Source: DASXMT01 sp963781305 (GTDB lineage Bacteria; Actinomycetota; Acidimicrobiia; Acidimicrobiales; RAAP-2). From it: a DNA stretch of 64,000 bases. A program made the translations under genes and the position numbers. Location of the stretch: positions 834,963-898,962 of the forward strand of contig CAWAFL010000014.1 in NCBI GenBank assembly GCA_963781305.1, written 5' to 3'. Shown here piece by piece: positions 7,985-16,948 of this stretch. Within the stretch, counting starts at the first letter, position 1. Each line of letters starts with the position of its first letter. The notes beneath the pieces were generated by a model, which was not told the DNA's origin, did not search any database, and saw only the letters and a program-made list of their open reading frames with translations.

Positions 7985-9229
7985 TTAGGAGAGGTATTCA
8001 GGAGGATTGGGCAGGACCAACGTGAACGTGGATCCGTCGCCCTCACGGGAGGCTACCTCTACGCGGCCCTGGTGGTTACTGGCCACGTGGCGGACGATGG
8101 AGAGGCCCAGCCCGGTGCCGCCCGTTTCCCGGCTCCGCCCGTGGTCGACCCGGTAGAAGCGCTCGAAGATCCGCTCCAGGTCCCGGGCCGGGATGCCCAC
8201 CCCCGAATCGGCCACCGAGAGGTGGACCTCGCCGTCGAGCTGGCTGCCGGTGACCTCGATGGTGCCGTTCTCGTAGGAGAAGGTGACAGCGTTCTCGAGC
8301 AGGCTGTGGATGGCCGACACCAGCTGGCGGCGGTCGCCGAGGACGTGGACGGGGGGCTCCGGCTCGTGCAGCTCGATGGTGATCTTCCGCTGCTCGGCCG
8401 CCGACTGCACCCGCTCCACCGCTTCGGCCATGACCAGGTTGATGTAGATGGGCTCTCGGGGCGGGGCCTCTTCCGACTCGATCCGGGTGAGGTCCAGGAG
8501 GTCGTCGATGATTCGGCTGACCCGGAAGGCCTCGGTATGGATCCGCGAGGCCAGGCGCTGGCCGATCTCGGGATCGGGCTCCACCGTGAGGGTCTCGGCC
8601 AACAGGCCCAGCGCGCCCATGGGGGTCTTGAGCTCGTGGCTGACGTTGGCCACGAAGTCCCGGCGGATCTCCTCGAGACGCCGGCGCTCGGAGATGTCGT
8701 CGATGATGGCGATCACCCCAAGGGGGCGCCGACCGTCGTCGATCAACCGGGTGGAGACGTTGAGGGTCTGGCGCGGAGGCCCGTAGAGGTCCAGCGTGCG
8801 CTCGGCCGAGCCGTCGTGCCAGGCGTTCTCGAGCAGCTCGGTGACCGCCTGGGTGGCCAGGGCATCCCCGTGCCTGGAGCCCATCAGGGCCATGGCCCGG
8901 GCGTTGCGGAACACCATCTCCCCGTTCTCGTCGCACACGATGACCCCCTGGGGCAGGGTGTCGAGGGCACGCCGGAGGCGGATGGCGCCGGCGCTCGACT
9001 CGGCCACCGCCTCGGCCGCCTCGCTGGTGATCTGTTCGAGCTGGTTGAGCACCAGCTCGACGCCCTTCTCGTTGGACACGTCCACGCCCAACCTGGAGGC
9101 CAGCGACGTCAGCCGTTGTTGCAGGCTGCGCCGCCCGGATCGCCGCCCCAACCAGGCGGCGATGACGATGAGGAGCACTACGACTACGCCCGCGGCGATG
9201 TACCAGTACTCGTAGTGCCGATTCACCAC
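7985..9229 (-). CDS. senX3: SenX3-like sensor histidine kinase
   Basis: The 414-residue kinase has one N-terminal membrane anchor (residues 9-28), a coiled linker, a PAS domain (about 95-190), the H-box NVSHELKTPMGALGLL, an N-box around HSLLENAVTFS and G-boxes DSGVGIP and GGTGLGLSIVRHVA. It autophosphorylates on the H-box His and passes phosphate to the adjacent regulator. A single membrane helix with a PAS domain and no large outer sensor matches SenX3, which senses phosphate through the Pst/PhoU system. No pst genes are in the window. Start is GTG. Confidence 0.85.
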   Translation of the reverse strand: MVNRHYEYWYIAAGVVVVLLIVIAAWLGRRSGRRSLQQRLTSLASRLGVDVSNEKGVELVLNQLEQITSEAAEAVAESSAGAIRLRRALDTLPQGVIVCDENGEMVFRNARAMALMGSRHGDALATQAVTELLENAWHDGSAERTLDLYGPPRQTLNVSTRLIDDGRRPLGVIAIIDDISERRRLEEIRRDFVANVSHELKTPMGALGLLAETLTVEPDPEIGQRLASRIHTEAFRVSRIIDDLLDLTRIESEEAPPREPIYINLVMAEAVERVQSAAEQRKITIELHEPEPPVHVLGDRRQLVSAIHSLLENAVTFSYENGTIEVTGSQLDGEVHLSVADSGVGIPARDLERIFERFYRVDHGRSRETGGTGLGLSIVRHVASNHQGRVEVASREGDGSTFTLVLPNPPEYLS

Positions 9230-9342
9230 ATCAGTGTGTCAGGTCGACGCCCGGGGTGCGCCAGTCGCAATGGCCTGAGGGCAAACATGAAAATACACAA
9301 AAAGTATTGAAACGGTGCAGAGCCACTTCTAACCTGAGGGGC

Positions 9343-9642
9343 ATGACGATCGCCCACTTCCTTCCCACTGATGTCACCCTCACACCGGACACCAGCTCGC
9401 TTCCCGGAGGCCAGGTCCTCCAGCACCTCATGAACGGATTGGGAGGATGGGCCCTCGCCCTTTCGCTCGTGGGTCTGCTGATCGGTGCGGCGGCATGGGC
9501 CCTCGGCTCCCATGGCCAGAACTACCAACAGTCGTTCGTGGGCCGCCGTGCGGTGCTGATCTCCGGGCTGGCCGCCCTGCTGATCGGCGCCGGGCCGGCC
9601 ATCGTGAACTTCTTCTTCAACGCCGGAAAAGGCGTGCACTGA
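9343..9642 (+). CDS. Small two-helix membrane protein, VirB2-like (DUF6112 type)
   Basis: The product has 99 residues with a short polar N-terminus and two hydrophobic helices (about 34-54 and 68-92) joined by a basic loop GQNYQQSFVGRRA. This is the shape of VirB2/TrbC-type pilins and of the small proteins that open actinobacterial T4SS-like clusters. It is the first of five tightly packed genes followed by VirB6-, VirB3-, VirB4- and VirD4-like proteins. The ATG before TIAHFLPTD has AGGGG just upstream. Pilin function is inferred from context. Confidence 0.7.
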   Translation: MTIAHFLPTDVTLTPDTSSLPGGQVLQHLMNGLGGWALALSLVGLLIGAAAWALGSHGQNYQQSFVGRRAVLISGLAALLIGAGPAIVNFFFNAGKGVH

Positions 9643-9644
9643 GC

Positions 9645-11183
9645 GTGGGGGTACCCGCCATCCCCGGGCTCTCCTGCTCGTCGGCCGCCGCCGCCCTGGG
9701 CGGGTCGGGTCTGGGCGCGGCGTGTCAGAGCGCGGCAGGAGCGGTGGCCGGTCCGGTGACCTCGCTGCCGTCACAGGTGGCCGGGCTCGGCGCCGACAGC
9801 GTCCTCAGCTCCATGGCCAGCTGGGTCACCAACGGCGCCACGTGGTTGCTCGGTCAGATCGGCAGTGCCCTGCAATCCTCGACCCAAATCGATCTGGGCG
9901 CGTCCTGGTTCACCTCCCATTTCGAGACGATGGCCGCACTGGCCGGGGTGGTGATCGTCCCCTTGCTGTTGCTCGGGATCGTGCAGGCCATCCACCGCCA
10001 GTCCACCTCCTTGTTGCTCCGATCGATCCTCATCAACGTGCCGGTGGCGCTGCTGCTCACCGGGGCGGCGGTCAAACTGGTGCAGCTGGGGCTGGCCCTG
10101 GTCGACGCCATGAGCGCGGACGTCGCCCATGGCGCGGGCCTCGATACCGGCCACTTCTTGACGGCCACCACAAACGCCCTGAGCGGGACGGCTGCCGGTC
10201 CGGCCACGCCGGCCTTCGTGCTCTTCCTGGGCGGGCTGGCCGTGGTGTTCGGATCGTTTCTCTTGTGGATCGAGCTGCTGGTGCGAGCGGCCGCTGTCTA
10301 TGTGGCCGTGCTCTTTCTCCCCTTGGCCCTGGCCAGCCTGGCGTGGCCGGCCGTGTCGCACTGGTGCCGCCGCCTGGTCGACACGCTGGTCGGCTTGGTG
10401 CTGTCGAAGTTCGTGATCATCACCGTGCTCAGCCTGGCGGTGAGCGCCCTGGCCGGGGGAACGAACGGTCAGGGGAGTGGCGGGGGATTTTCGGCCGTCC
10501 TGGGTGGGGCTGCGCTCTTGTTCCTGGCCGCGGCGGCGCCGTGGGCCTTGTTCCGTCTCCTCCCCTTCGCCGAAGCGGCGGCGATCAGCCACCTCGAGGG
10601 TGTGGGTCGCCGGAGCGTCCAGTCGGTGTCCGGACCGACCAGGGGGTTGGCCACGACCGCCCTGCGGACTGCGGGAACGGGCGGCGGTGGGCTGGCCCTG
10701 CTTGGTGGACAGGTCGGTGGACAGGCTGTCGTCCATTCGGTCGGACTGGGCGGCGAGGCTTCGGGCATGAGCACCGCCGGAGCGGCGGCGGCAGGTGTGG
10801 CCGGCAGGTCGCCCGGCCGTGGTGCCTCCCAGTCGTTGTCGACGGCCCCGGGGGTGGGCGAGCAGTCGCCGCCCGGGTCGAGCGTGCCGACGTACCGGAC
10901 TCATCGGCCGGCCTCTGACGCATTCGAAGCGACGATGCGCCAAGACGAGACCCTCGCCGGCGTGGCGGCCGGACCGCTGACCAGTTCGGGGCCGACGGGC
11001 AATTCGGGACCGGCGGCCTCGTCGACCGGCGGGCCAGGCCCGACCCGTTCGGCGCTCCCCACGTCGTCGGGCACGACCCGCCTCCACGTGCTCGGCCACG
11101 ACGACCTGGGCACCCGGTTGCGGTGGGAGGGGGACAGGGACGCAGCCGGTCCGGGAGGCGGAGGGGGCAGCCGTGGTGCGTGA
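9645..11183 (+). CDS. VirB6/TrbL-like polytopic membrane protein
   Basis: This 512-residue protein has at least six membrane helices between residues about 95 and 320, then a long Gly/Ser/Pro-rich soluble tail. The arrangement matches TrbL/VirB6 inner-membrane channel proteins of type IV secretion systems. The GTG start sits two bases after the previous stop, and the 3' end overlaps the next gene by 11 bases, so the cluster is one operon. The low-complexity C-terminal 150 residues are probably disordered. The family assignment rests on topology and neighbours more than on motifs. Confidence 0.7.
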   Translation: MGVPAIPGLSCSSAAAALGGSGLGAACQSAAGAVAGPVTSLPSQVAGLGADSVLSSMASWVTNGATWLLGQIGSALQSSTQIDLGASWFTSHFETMAALAGVVIVPLLLLGIVQAIHRQSTSLLLRSILINVPVALLLTGAAVKLVQLGLALVDAMSADVAHGAGLDTGHFLTATTNALSGTAAGPATPAFVLFLGGLAVVFGSFLLWIELLVRAAAVYVAVLFLPLALASLAWPAVSHWCRRLVDTLVGLVLSKFVIITVLSLAVSALAGGTNGQGSGGGFSAVLGGAALLFLAAAAPWALFRLLPFAEAAAISHLEGVGRRSVQSVSGPTRGLATTALRTAGTGGGGLALLGGQVGGQAVVHSVGLGGEASGMSTAGAAAAGVAGRSPGRGASQSLSTAPGVGEQSPPGSSVPTYRTHRPASDAFEATMRQDETLAGVAAGPLTSSGPTGNSGPAASSTGGPGPTRSALPTSSGTTRLHVLGHDDLGTRLRWEGDRDAAGPGGGGGSRGA

Positions 11184-12750
11184 GCTGGCCGACGAACGGG
11201 TCCGCTATCGGTTCGGTCCGCTCGAACAACGGGGCTTGATCGCCGGGTGGCGTGGCGGACAGATCTTCTCGGTGGCCGGAGGTCTGGTGATCGCCATGTT
11301 GTCGATCCGGTCCCACCCCACCGTGGGTGGCGTGATCCTGGCTCTCGGGTTCGTGTCCATCGGGACGGCCTCGGCGTGCTGGCCGATCCGCGGCCGCACG
11401 GGGGAGCAGTGGCTTCCCATCGCCGCCCGCTGGGTGGTCGACGGGCTCGGGGGCGGTCGACGCCGACTGTCCGAGGCCCCGTCCCTCGGCTCCAACCGCC
11501 AGCCCACCGGCGATCGTCGCGGGCAGCCCGCCGACGGTCCCAAGCGACAGCCCACCGGCGGTCGCTCCCGACGCCCGACCGGGGTGTTCGAGGGCCTCCG
11601 GCTCATGGCCACGCCGGCCGACGCTGACGACGGCTGGACGGCGGCCGGCGCGGTCATCGACGCCCGAGCCCGGACCATCACCGGCGTCCTGGCCCTCCGC
11701 GGCCATGACTTCGCCCTCCTCGGCCCGGACGAGCAGGACCGGCGGATCGCCTCGTGGTCCCGCGTCCTGTCCTCCCTGGCCCGGGAGGGCTCCGACGTCC
11801 ACCGGTTGCAGTGGATCGAGTCGTGCCTCCCTGATGACGGGGATGCGGTGCGGGACCACGTCCGCCGCCACGCCGTGCTCGGGCCCGAGACGGAACCAGG
11901 CCGCTCGTACGCCAGCCTGGTGGACAGCTCGACGCCGGTGACCCGACGGCATCGGGTGCTGGTCCCCCTCACCGTGCACACCGGCCATTCCGCTCGAGCC
12001 ATCCGGGCCTCGGGCGGGGGACACGCCGGCGCCTCGGTCGTGCTGTTGCGCGAGTTGGTGGCCCTCCAGCGGCAACTGGAGGCGGCCGACGTCACCGTCG
12101 ACGGCGTCCTCGGTCCCGGAGCGCTGGCGTCTGTCTGCCGGGAGGCCGGGTCGGCGCTGTCAGACCTCGCCGCACCCTCCGGCCCGTCGCCCAGGCGGCC
12201 GGGGCGGCCCCTCTCCGCACCGGTGGAGCCGTCGACGGCGTGGCCCTGGCCGATGGCCACCGAGTCCACGTGGGACGCGGTCCGAACCGACGGGACCTGG
12301 CACACCACGTACTGGATCGCCGAGTGGCCGAGGGTCGAGGTCACCCCCGACTTTCTCGGCCCCCTGCTCTTCTCCCCGGTGCGCCGCACCATGGCGGTGA
12401 CCATGGAGCCGGTCAGCCCATCCCGGGCAGCCCGGCAGGTGGCCCACGCCCGGACGTCGGATCTGGCCGACGGTGAGCTCCGCCGCCGGGGAGGCTTTCT
12501 GGTCACCGCCCGGCACAAGCGGGAACGAGAGGGCGTGGAGCAGCGGGACGTGGAGCTCACCGACGGCCACGCCCAGTACCGGTTCTCGGGCTACGTGACG
12601 GTCACCGGGGCGTCGAAGGACCAGCTGTACGAGGCGCGTGCCCAGATCGAGCAGGCCGCCGGGCAGGCCCGTGTCGACCTGCGCCTGCTGTATGGCGAAC
12701 AGGACCGGGCGTTGACGTGCACCCTCCCCTTGGGCCGGGGGCTGTCGTGA
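11173..12750 (+). CDS. SCO6880-type T4SS protein with VirB3/PrgI-like N-terminus
   Basis: This 525-residue protein opens with YRFGPLEQRGLIAGWRGGQ, then two close membrane helices (about 27-65) and WPIRGRTGEQWLP. I recognise this opening from actinobacterial SCO6880-family T4SS-like proteins. The rest is a soluble mixed fold with a Pro/Arg-rich linker. In such systems it corresponds to the VirB3 part plus the N-terminal domain of VirB4, with the ATPase encoded by the next gene. The start is GTG and the stop overlaps the next start (GTGA). Confidence 0.75.
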   Translation: MVRELADERVRYRFGPLEQRGLIAGWRGGQIFSVAGGLVIAMLSIRSHPTVGGVILALGFVSIGTASACWPIRGRTGEQWLPIAARWVVDGLGGGRRRLSEAPSLGSNRQPTGDRRGQPADGPKRQPTGGRSRRPTGVFEGLRLMATPADADDGWTAAGAVIDARARTITGVLALRGHDFALLGPDEQDRRIASWSRVLSSLAREGSDVHRLQWIESCLPDDGDAVRDHVRRHAVLGPETEPGRSYASLVDSSTPVTRRHRVLVPLTVHTGHSARAIRASGGGHAGASVVLLRELVALQRQLEAADVTVDGVLGPGALASVCREAGSALSDLAAPSGPSPRRPGRPLSAPVEPSTAWPWPMATESTWDAVRTDGTWHTTYWIAEWPRVEVTPDFLGPLLFSPVRRTMAVTMEPVSPSRAARQVAHARTSDLADGELRRRGGFLVTARHKREREGVEQRDVELTDGHAQYRFSGYVTVTGASKDQLYEARAQIEQAAGQARVDLRLLYGEQDRALTCTLPLGRGLS

Positions 12751-14099
12751 AGGTTCCCGTGCCGCGGGTGCCGGCGCACGTCGCCACCACGCGGCACCTC
12801 GGCGCCGCCTATCCCTTGGTCAGCGAAGCCGGCCTCGGCCACCACGGGGTCCTCATCGGGCGTGACCTCCTCGGAGGGTCGTTCGTCTACGACCCCTTCT
12901 CCCTCTACTCGGAAGGCGCGGTGACCAACCCCAACATGGTCGTGTTCGGCCAGATCGGGCGGGGCAAGAGCTCGTTCGTGAAGTCCTACCTGTGGCGGCA
13001 GGCCGTCTTCGGCCGCAGGGCGTGGGTCGTCGACCCGAAGGGCGAGTACGGCCCCCTGGCCCGGGCATGGGGCGTCGCCCCCGTGGCTCTGTACCCGGGT
13101 GGCTCGGTTCGGCTCAACCCGTTGGACACGGCGGGCGATCCCCGTCGTGGCTCCAGGGCTGGTGGTCTTGACGTGGTTGGAGCGGGGGACGAGGACGAGG
13201 CGTGGAGGCGACGTATCGAGCTGACCAGCTCGCTGGCCGTGTCGTGCCTGGGTCGCGACCTGCTTCCGCGGGAGCGGGCGGCGATCGACGCTGCGCTCAC
13301 CGAGGCAACGGCACAGACCACTTTGGCGCCGACCCTGCCCCAGGTGGTCGGCGCCCTGTTGGACCCGACCACCGAGGCGGCCCGGGATCTTCGCACCGAA
13401 CGGGCGACGCTGATGGAAGACGGGCGCGACGTGGCCTTGGAGCTCCGGCGCCTGGTCCACGGCGACCTGAAGGGCATGTTCGACGGTCCCACCACAGCGG
13501 GGCTCCGGCTCGATGCCCCGCTGGTCGTCCTCGACCTGGCCGCGGTGTACAACTCCCCTGCCCTCGGCGTCCTCATGGCCTGTGCCACCGCGTGGCTCCA
13601 GGGCGCGCTCCTGGCTCACCGCCGCCATCAGGTGGTCGTCGTCGTGGACGAGGCCTGGGCCATCCTGTCCAACCTGGGCGTGGCCCGGTGGTTGCAAGCG
13701 TCATGGAAGCTGTCCCGGGCCTTCGGGGTGGCCAACATGGCCGTGCTCCACCGCCTGTCCGATCTGCATGCGGTGGGAGCATCGGACTCCGAGCAGGTCA
13801 GCCTGGCCGAAGGGCTGCTGGCCGATTCGGAGACCAGGGTCGTCTACGCCCAGTCCCCCGGGGAGGTGGAGCGCACCGGCGACCTTCTCGGGTTGACCGA
13901 GACCGAGGCCGCGCTCGTCACCCAGCTGCGCCGGGGAGTGGCCCTGTGGAAGGTGGGCCAGCGGTCGTTTCTGGTCGAGCACCGGCTGTCGGCCGAGGAG
14001 GAGCGCATCATCGACACCGACGCAGCCATGGTGGGCGCAACGGTGGGCCCGGACCCAACGACCCCGGACCCGATGACCTCGGAGTCGAGGCCAGGGTGA
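12747..14099 (+). CDS. VirB4-like T4SS ATPase
   Basis: This 450-residue cytoplasmic ATPase has Walker A in FGQIGRGKSSFVKS, the motif WVVDPKGEYGPLA typical of VirB4/TraC/HerA-FtsK P-loop ATPases, and Walker B VVVVVDEAWAIL followed by an arginine-rich helix. In conjugation the family powers pilus assembly and substrate transfer. It starts at the GTG overlapping the previous stop, and its own stop overlaps the VirD4-like gene in the same way. It is complete for this compact actinobacterial type. Confidence 0.85.
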   Translation: MKVPVPRVPAHVATTRHLGAAYPLVSEAGLGHHGVLIGRDLLGGSFVYDPFSLYSEGAVTNPNMVVFGQIGRGKSSFVKSYLWRQAVFGRRAWVVDPKGEYGPLARAWGVAPVALYPGGSVRLNPLDTAGDPRRGSRAGGLDVVGAGDEDEAWRRRIELTSSLAVSCLGRDLLPRERAAIDAALTEATAQTTLAPTLPQVVGALLDPTTEAARDLRTERATLMEDGRDVALELRRLVHGDLKGMFDGPTTAGLRLDAPLVVLDLAAVYNSPALGVLMACATAWLQGALLAHRRHQVVVVVDEAWAILSNLGVARWLQASWKLSRAFGVANMAVLHRLSDLHAVGASDSEQVSLAEGLLADSETRVVYAQSPGEVERTGDLLGLTETEAALVTQLRRGVALWKVGQRSFLVEHRLSAEEERIIDTDAAMVGATVGPDPTTPDPMTSESRPG

Positions 14100-15649
14100 T
14101 CCCCCACACCTCGGTGCTCACCGTTGTCGGCGTGAGCGCGCTGGTTGCCGCCTCCCTGGTGGGCCATGACACCGCGTTCCGCGGTGGACGCCGGTTGCCG
14201 TTCCGACCGGTAGGCGGCGGCGTACCCCGTGAACGGTCGACCGCACTGGACCGACCGATCGCACCGGAGCGATCGAGGAGGACCCGGCCGAGCTACTGGC
14301 GGCGGAGGGACACCCGCTCGGCCGCCCGCTGGGCCCGGGCCCCCGATCTTCGGCCGCTCACGATCAGAACTCCGGCACCCGGTCGCCTGGTGCTGGGCCG
14401 GTCGGGTCGGACCACGTTGGCGGCCGAGCCCTCGCAGTCGGTCGTGGTCTTCGGGCCGACCCAGAGCCGGAAGACGACCGGCTTTGCCATCCCGGCCATC
14501 CTCGGCTGGCAGGGGCCGGTGGTGGCCACCAGCGTGAAGACCGACCTGGTGCGCGACACCATGGCTTGGCGCCAGCAGTGCGGGGAGGTGGTGTGCTTCG
14601 ACCCGAGCGGCTCGACGGGGCTCCCCTCGGCCCAGTGGTCGCCACTGGACGCGGCGCGGACATGGTCGGGCGCCCGCAAGGTGGCGGTGTCGCTGACCGA
14701 CGGAGCCAAGGGTGGCAATGGCCCGATGACCGATGGCGACTTCTGGTACGCCACCGCGGCCAAGCTGCTGGCCCCGCTGCTGTTCGCCGCGGCCACGGGC
14801 GGGGGCGACATGTCCGACGTGGTGCGATGGGTGGACACGCAAGAGGAGTCGGAGGTCCTCGAGCTGCTGGACGACGTCGGGGTGAGCGAGGCCACCCAGG
14901 CGGCCCAGGCCAGTTTCGCCAAGGAGGACCGGCAGCGGAGCTCGGTGTACACCACAGCCGAAACGGTGCTCGAGCCTTTCGCCGACCCTCCGGTGGATCC
15001 GACCGGGTCGCCGCCGACGCACGTCGACCCGCGCCGCCTCATCGCCGATGGCGGCACGCTGTACCTCTGCGCGCCGGCCCACGACCAACGCCGACTGCGC
15101 CCGCTGTTCACCGCCGTCGTTCGCCAGATCGTGGAGCACGCCTACGAGACGGTCACCCGGACCGGGCGCCCGCTCGACCCGCCGCTCCTCGTCGTGTTGG
15201 ACGAGGCGGCGAACATCGCGCCGTTGGAGGATCTCGACACGCTGGCGTCGACGGCTGCGGGCCACGGAATTCAGCTGGTGACCATCTGGCAGGACCTGGC
15301 TCAGGTCACGGCGCGCTACGGCCCCAGGGCGGCAACGGTGGTGAACAACCACCGGGCCAAGGTGTTCTTGTCCGGCATCTCGGATCCCTCGACCCTCGAT
15401 CACGCCAGCCACCTGATCGGTGACGAGGAGCTCCATCTGCCCGCCACCACCTCGGGTGGCAAGGGTGGGCCGACCACCACCCGCTCGCCCACCACACGGC
15501 GCCTGGCGCCGCCCGATGCCCTGCGCCGGATCGCTCCCGGCCAGGGCGTGCTCGTCTACGGCGGGCTCCCGCCGGCGCGGATCGCCTTACGTTCCTGGTT
15601 CGAGGACCCGCTGCTGGCCGAACGGGGAGCCATCACGCGTAGCCACTGA
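14096..15649 (+). CDS. VirD4/TraG-like coupling ATPase
   Basis: The 517-residue protein has an N-terminal hydrophobic segment, Walker A-like VVFGPTQSRKTTGFAIP, then TSVKTDL, Walker B LLVVLDEAANIAPLEDL and a TraM-recognition-type C-terminus (HGIQLVTIWQDLAQV). Coupling proteins recruit nucleoprotein substrates to a T4SS. No relaxase lies in this chromosomal cluster, so its substrate is unknown. The GTG start overlaps the VirB4 stop. A different VirD4 homologue sits in the mobile element at 37.7-39.5 kb. Confidence 0.85.
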   Translation: MIPHTSVLTVVGVSALVAASLVGHDTAFRGGRRLPFRPVGGGVPRERSTALDRPIAPERSRRTRPSYWRRRDTRSAARWARAPDLRPLTIRTPAPGRLVLGRSGRTTLAAEPSQSVVVFGPTQSRKTTGFAIPAILGWQGPVVATSVKTDLVRDTMAWRQQCGEVVCFDPSGSTGLPSAQWSPLDAARTWSGARKVAVSLTDGAKGGNGPMTDGDFWYATAAKLLAPLLFAAATGGGDMSDVVRWVDTQEESEVLELLDDVGVSEATQAAQASFAKEDRQRSSVYTTAETVLEPFADPPVDPTGSPPTHVDPRRLIADGGTLYLCAPAHDQRRLRPLFTAVVRQIVEHAYETVTRTGRPLDPPLLVVLDEAANIAPLEDLDTLASTAAGHGIQLVTIWQDLAQVTARYGPRAATVVNNHRAKVFLSGISDPSTLDHASHLIGDEELHLPATTSGGKGGPTTTRSPTTRRLAPPDALRRIAPGQGVLVYGGLPPARIALRSWFEDPLLAERGAITRSH

Positions 15650-15683
15650 CGGCGCGCCGCGGACCGGATCGGCTTCCTACGCT

Positions 15684-15717
15684 GGGTGAACCGGTTGAAC
15701 CGGGTGAACCGGTTGAA
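15684..15717. repeat. Two tandem copies of a 16-bp unit upstream of ald
   Basis: GGGTGAACCGGTTGAA occurs twice, 18 bases apart, and each copy contains the palindrome AACCGGTT. It lies about 40-70 bases before the alanine dehydrogenase start and is a candidate regulator-binding site. Confidence 0.5.
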
Positions 15718-15755
15718 TCGGCATGTACTGAGCATTCGGGAAGGACTTGGTATCG

Positions 15756-16868
15756 ATGAGAGTCGGCGTTCCCAGCGAAATGAAGGACGACGAGTACCGG
15801 GTGGCGATCACGCCGGCCGGAGCGCGAGAACTGATCTCGATGGGGCACGCGGTCTTCGTCGAGCGGGGCGCCGGGGTCGGTTCGTCGATTCCCGACTACG
15901 AGTTCGCCGCGGTGGGGGCCACCGTCCTCGACAGTGCGGACGACGTCTGGACCCAATCGGACATGGTCTGCAAGGTCAAAGAACCTGTCGCCGAGGAGTT
16001 CCACCGGCTCCGCCGCGACCTGATCCTGTTCACGTACCTGCACCTGGCTGCTTCCCGCCAGTGCACGGACGCCCTGTTGGCCGCGGGAACGACGGCCATC
16101 GCCTACGAGACCGTCCAGCTGCCCGACGGATCGCTCCCCTTGCTCACCCCCATGAGCGAGGTGGCCGGTCGGATGGCTCCGTTGATGGGCGCCCACCATC
16201 TCATGAGCCCGGCGGGAGGTCGGGGCGTGCTGGTCTGCGGCGTTCCCGGGGTGCGGGCGGCCAGGGTGGTCATCTTGGGGGCCGGCGTCGCCGGCATGGC
16301 TGCGGCGACGTTGGCCGTCGGTATGCACTCCGATGTCTACATCCTCGACCGCAATCTGGACCGGCTCCGACAGATCGACCACCATTTCCGGGGCGCGCTG
16401 GAGACCGTGGCCTCGAGCACCCACGCCATCGAAGAGACGTGTGTCGACGCCGACATCGTCATCGGGGCCGTGCTGGTGGTCGGGGCCAAGGCTCCGGTAC
16501 TGGTCTCCGACGAGCTGGTGGCACGCATGCGACCCGGTTCGGTGCTGGTCGACCTCTCGGTGGATCAGGGCGGGTGCTTCCAGTCCACCCGGCCGACCAC
16601 CCACTCGGATCCCACGTTCGAGGTCGACGGCTCGCTCTTCTACTGCGTCGCCAACATGCCCGGCGCCGTTCCTCACACCTCCACCCACGCACTGGCCAAC
16701 GCCACGCTCCCCTACGTCAGCGAGATCGCCGAGTTCGGTTGGCGGGCGGCGTGCGCGGCGGACCCCGCGCTCGCCCTGGGGGTCAACGTGGTCGACGGTT
16801 CGGTGGTCTACCGTCCGGTGGCCGAAGCGCACGGTCTCCACTGCGTACCCCTCGAAGCTGTGCTCTAG
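15756..16868 (+). CDS. ald: Alanine dehydrogenase
   Basis: The enzyme catalyses reversible NAD-dependent deamination of L-alanine to pyruvate and ammonia. The 370 residues are normal length. Family features are VGVPSEMKDDEYRVAITPAG at the N-terminus, substrate Lys in VCKVKEP, catalytic His in YLHLAASR, the Rossmann motif GAGVAGMAAAT and the C-terminal signature HALANATLPYV. I chose the ATG before RVGVPSE. Tandem AACCGGTT-containing repeats upstream suggest specific regulation. Confidence 0.93.
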   Translation: MRVGVPSEMKDDEYRVAITPAGARELISMGHAVFVERGAGVGSSIPDYEFAAVGATVLDSADDVWTQSDMVCKVKEPVAEEFHRLRRDLILFTYLHLAASRQCTDALLAAGTTAIAYETVQLPDGSLPLLTPMSEVAGRMAPLMGAHHLMSPAGGRGVLVCGVPGVRAARVVILGAGVAGMAAATLAVGMHSDVYILDRNLDRLRQIDHHFRGALETVASSTHAIEETCVDADIVIGAVLVVGAKAPVLVSDELVARMRPGSVLVDLSVDQGGCFQSTRPTTHSDPTFEVDGSLFYCVANMPGAVPHTSTHALANATLPYVSEIAEFGWRAACAADPALALGVNVVDGSVVYRPVAEAHGLHCVPLEAVL

Positions 16869-16948
16869 GCGATACCGGGTGCCGGCCGAGGCGCCACACG
16901 TCGCCCTGCCGCACGCCGCACGCTGACCGGGCGGTACGTTGGACCGCA

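Noticed and set aside
13202..14095. Upstream extension of the VirD4-like frame
   Set aside because: Overlaps the VirB4-like gene in another frame; the GTG at the GTGA overlap is the better start.
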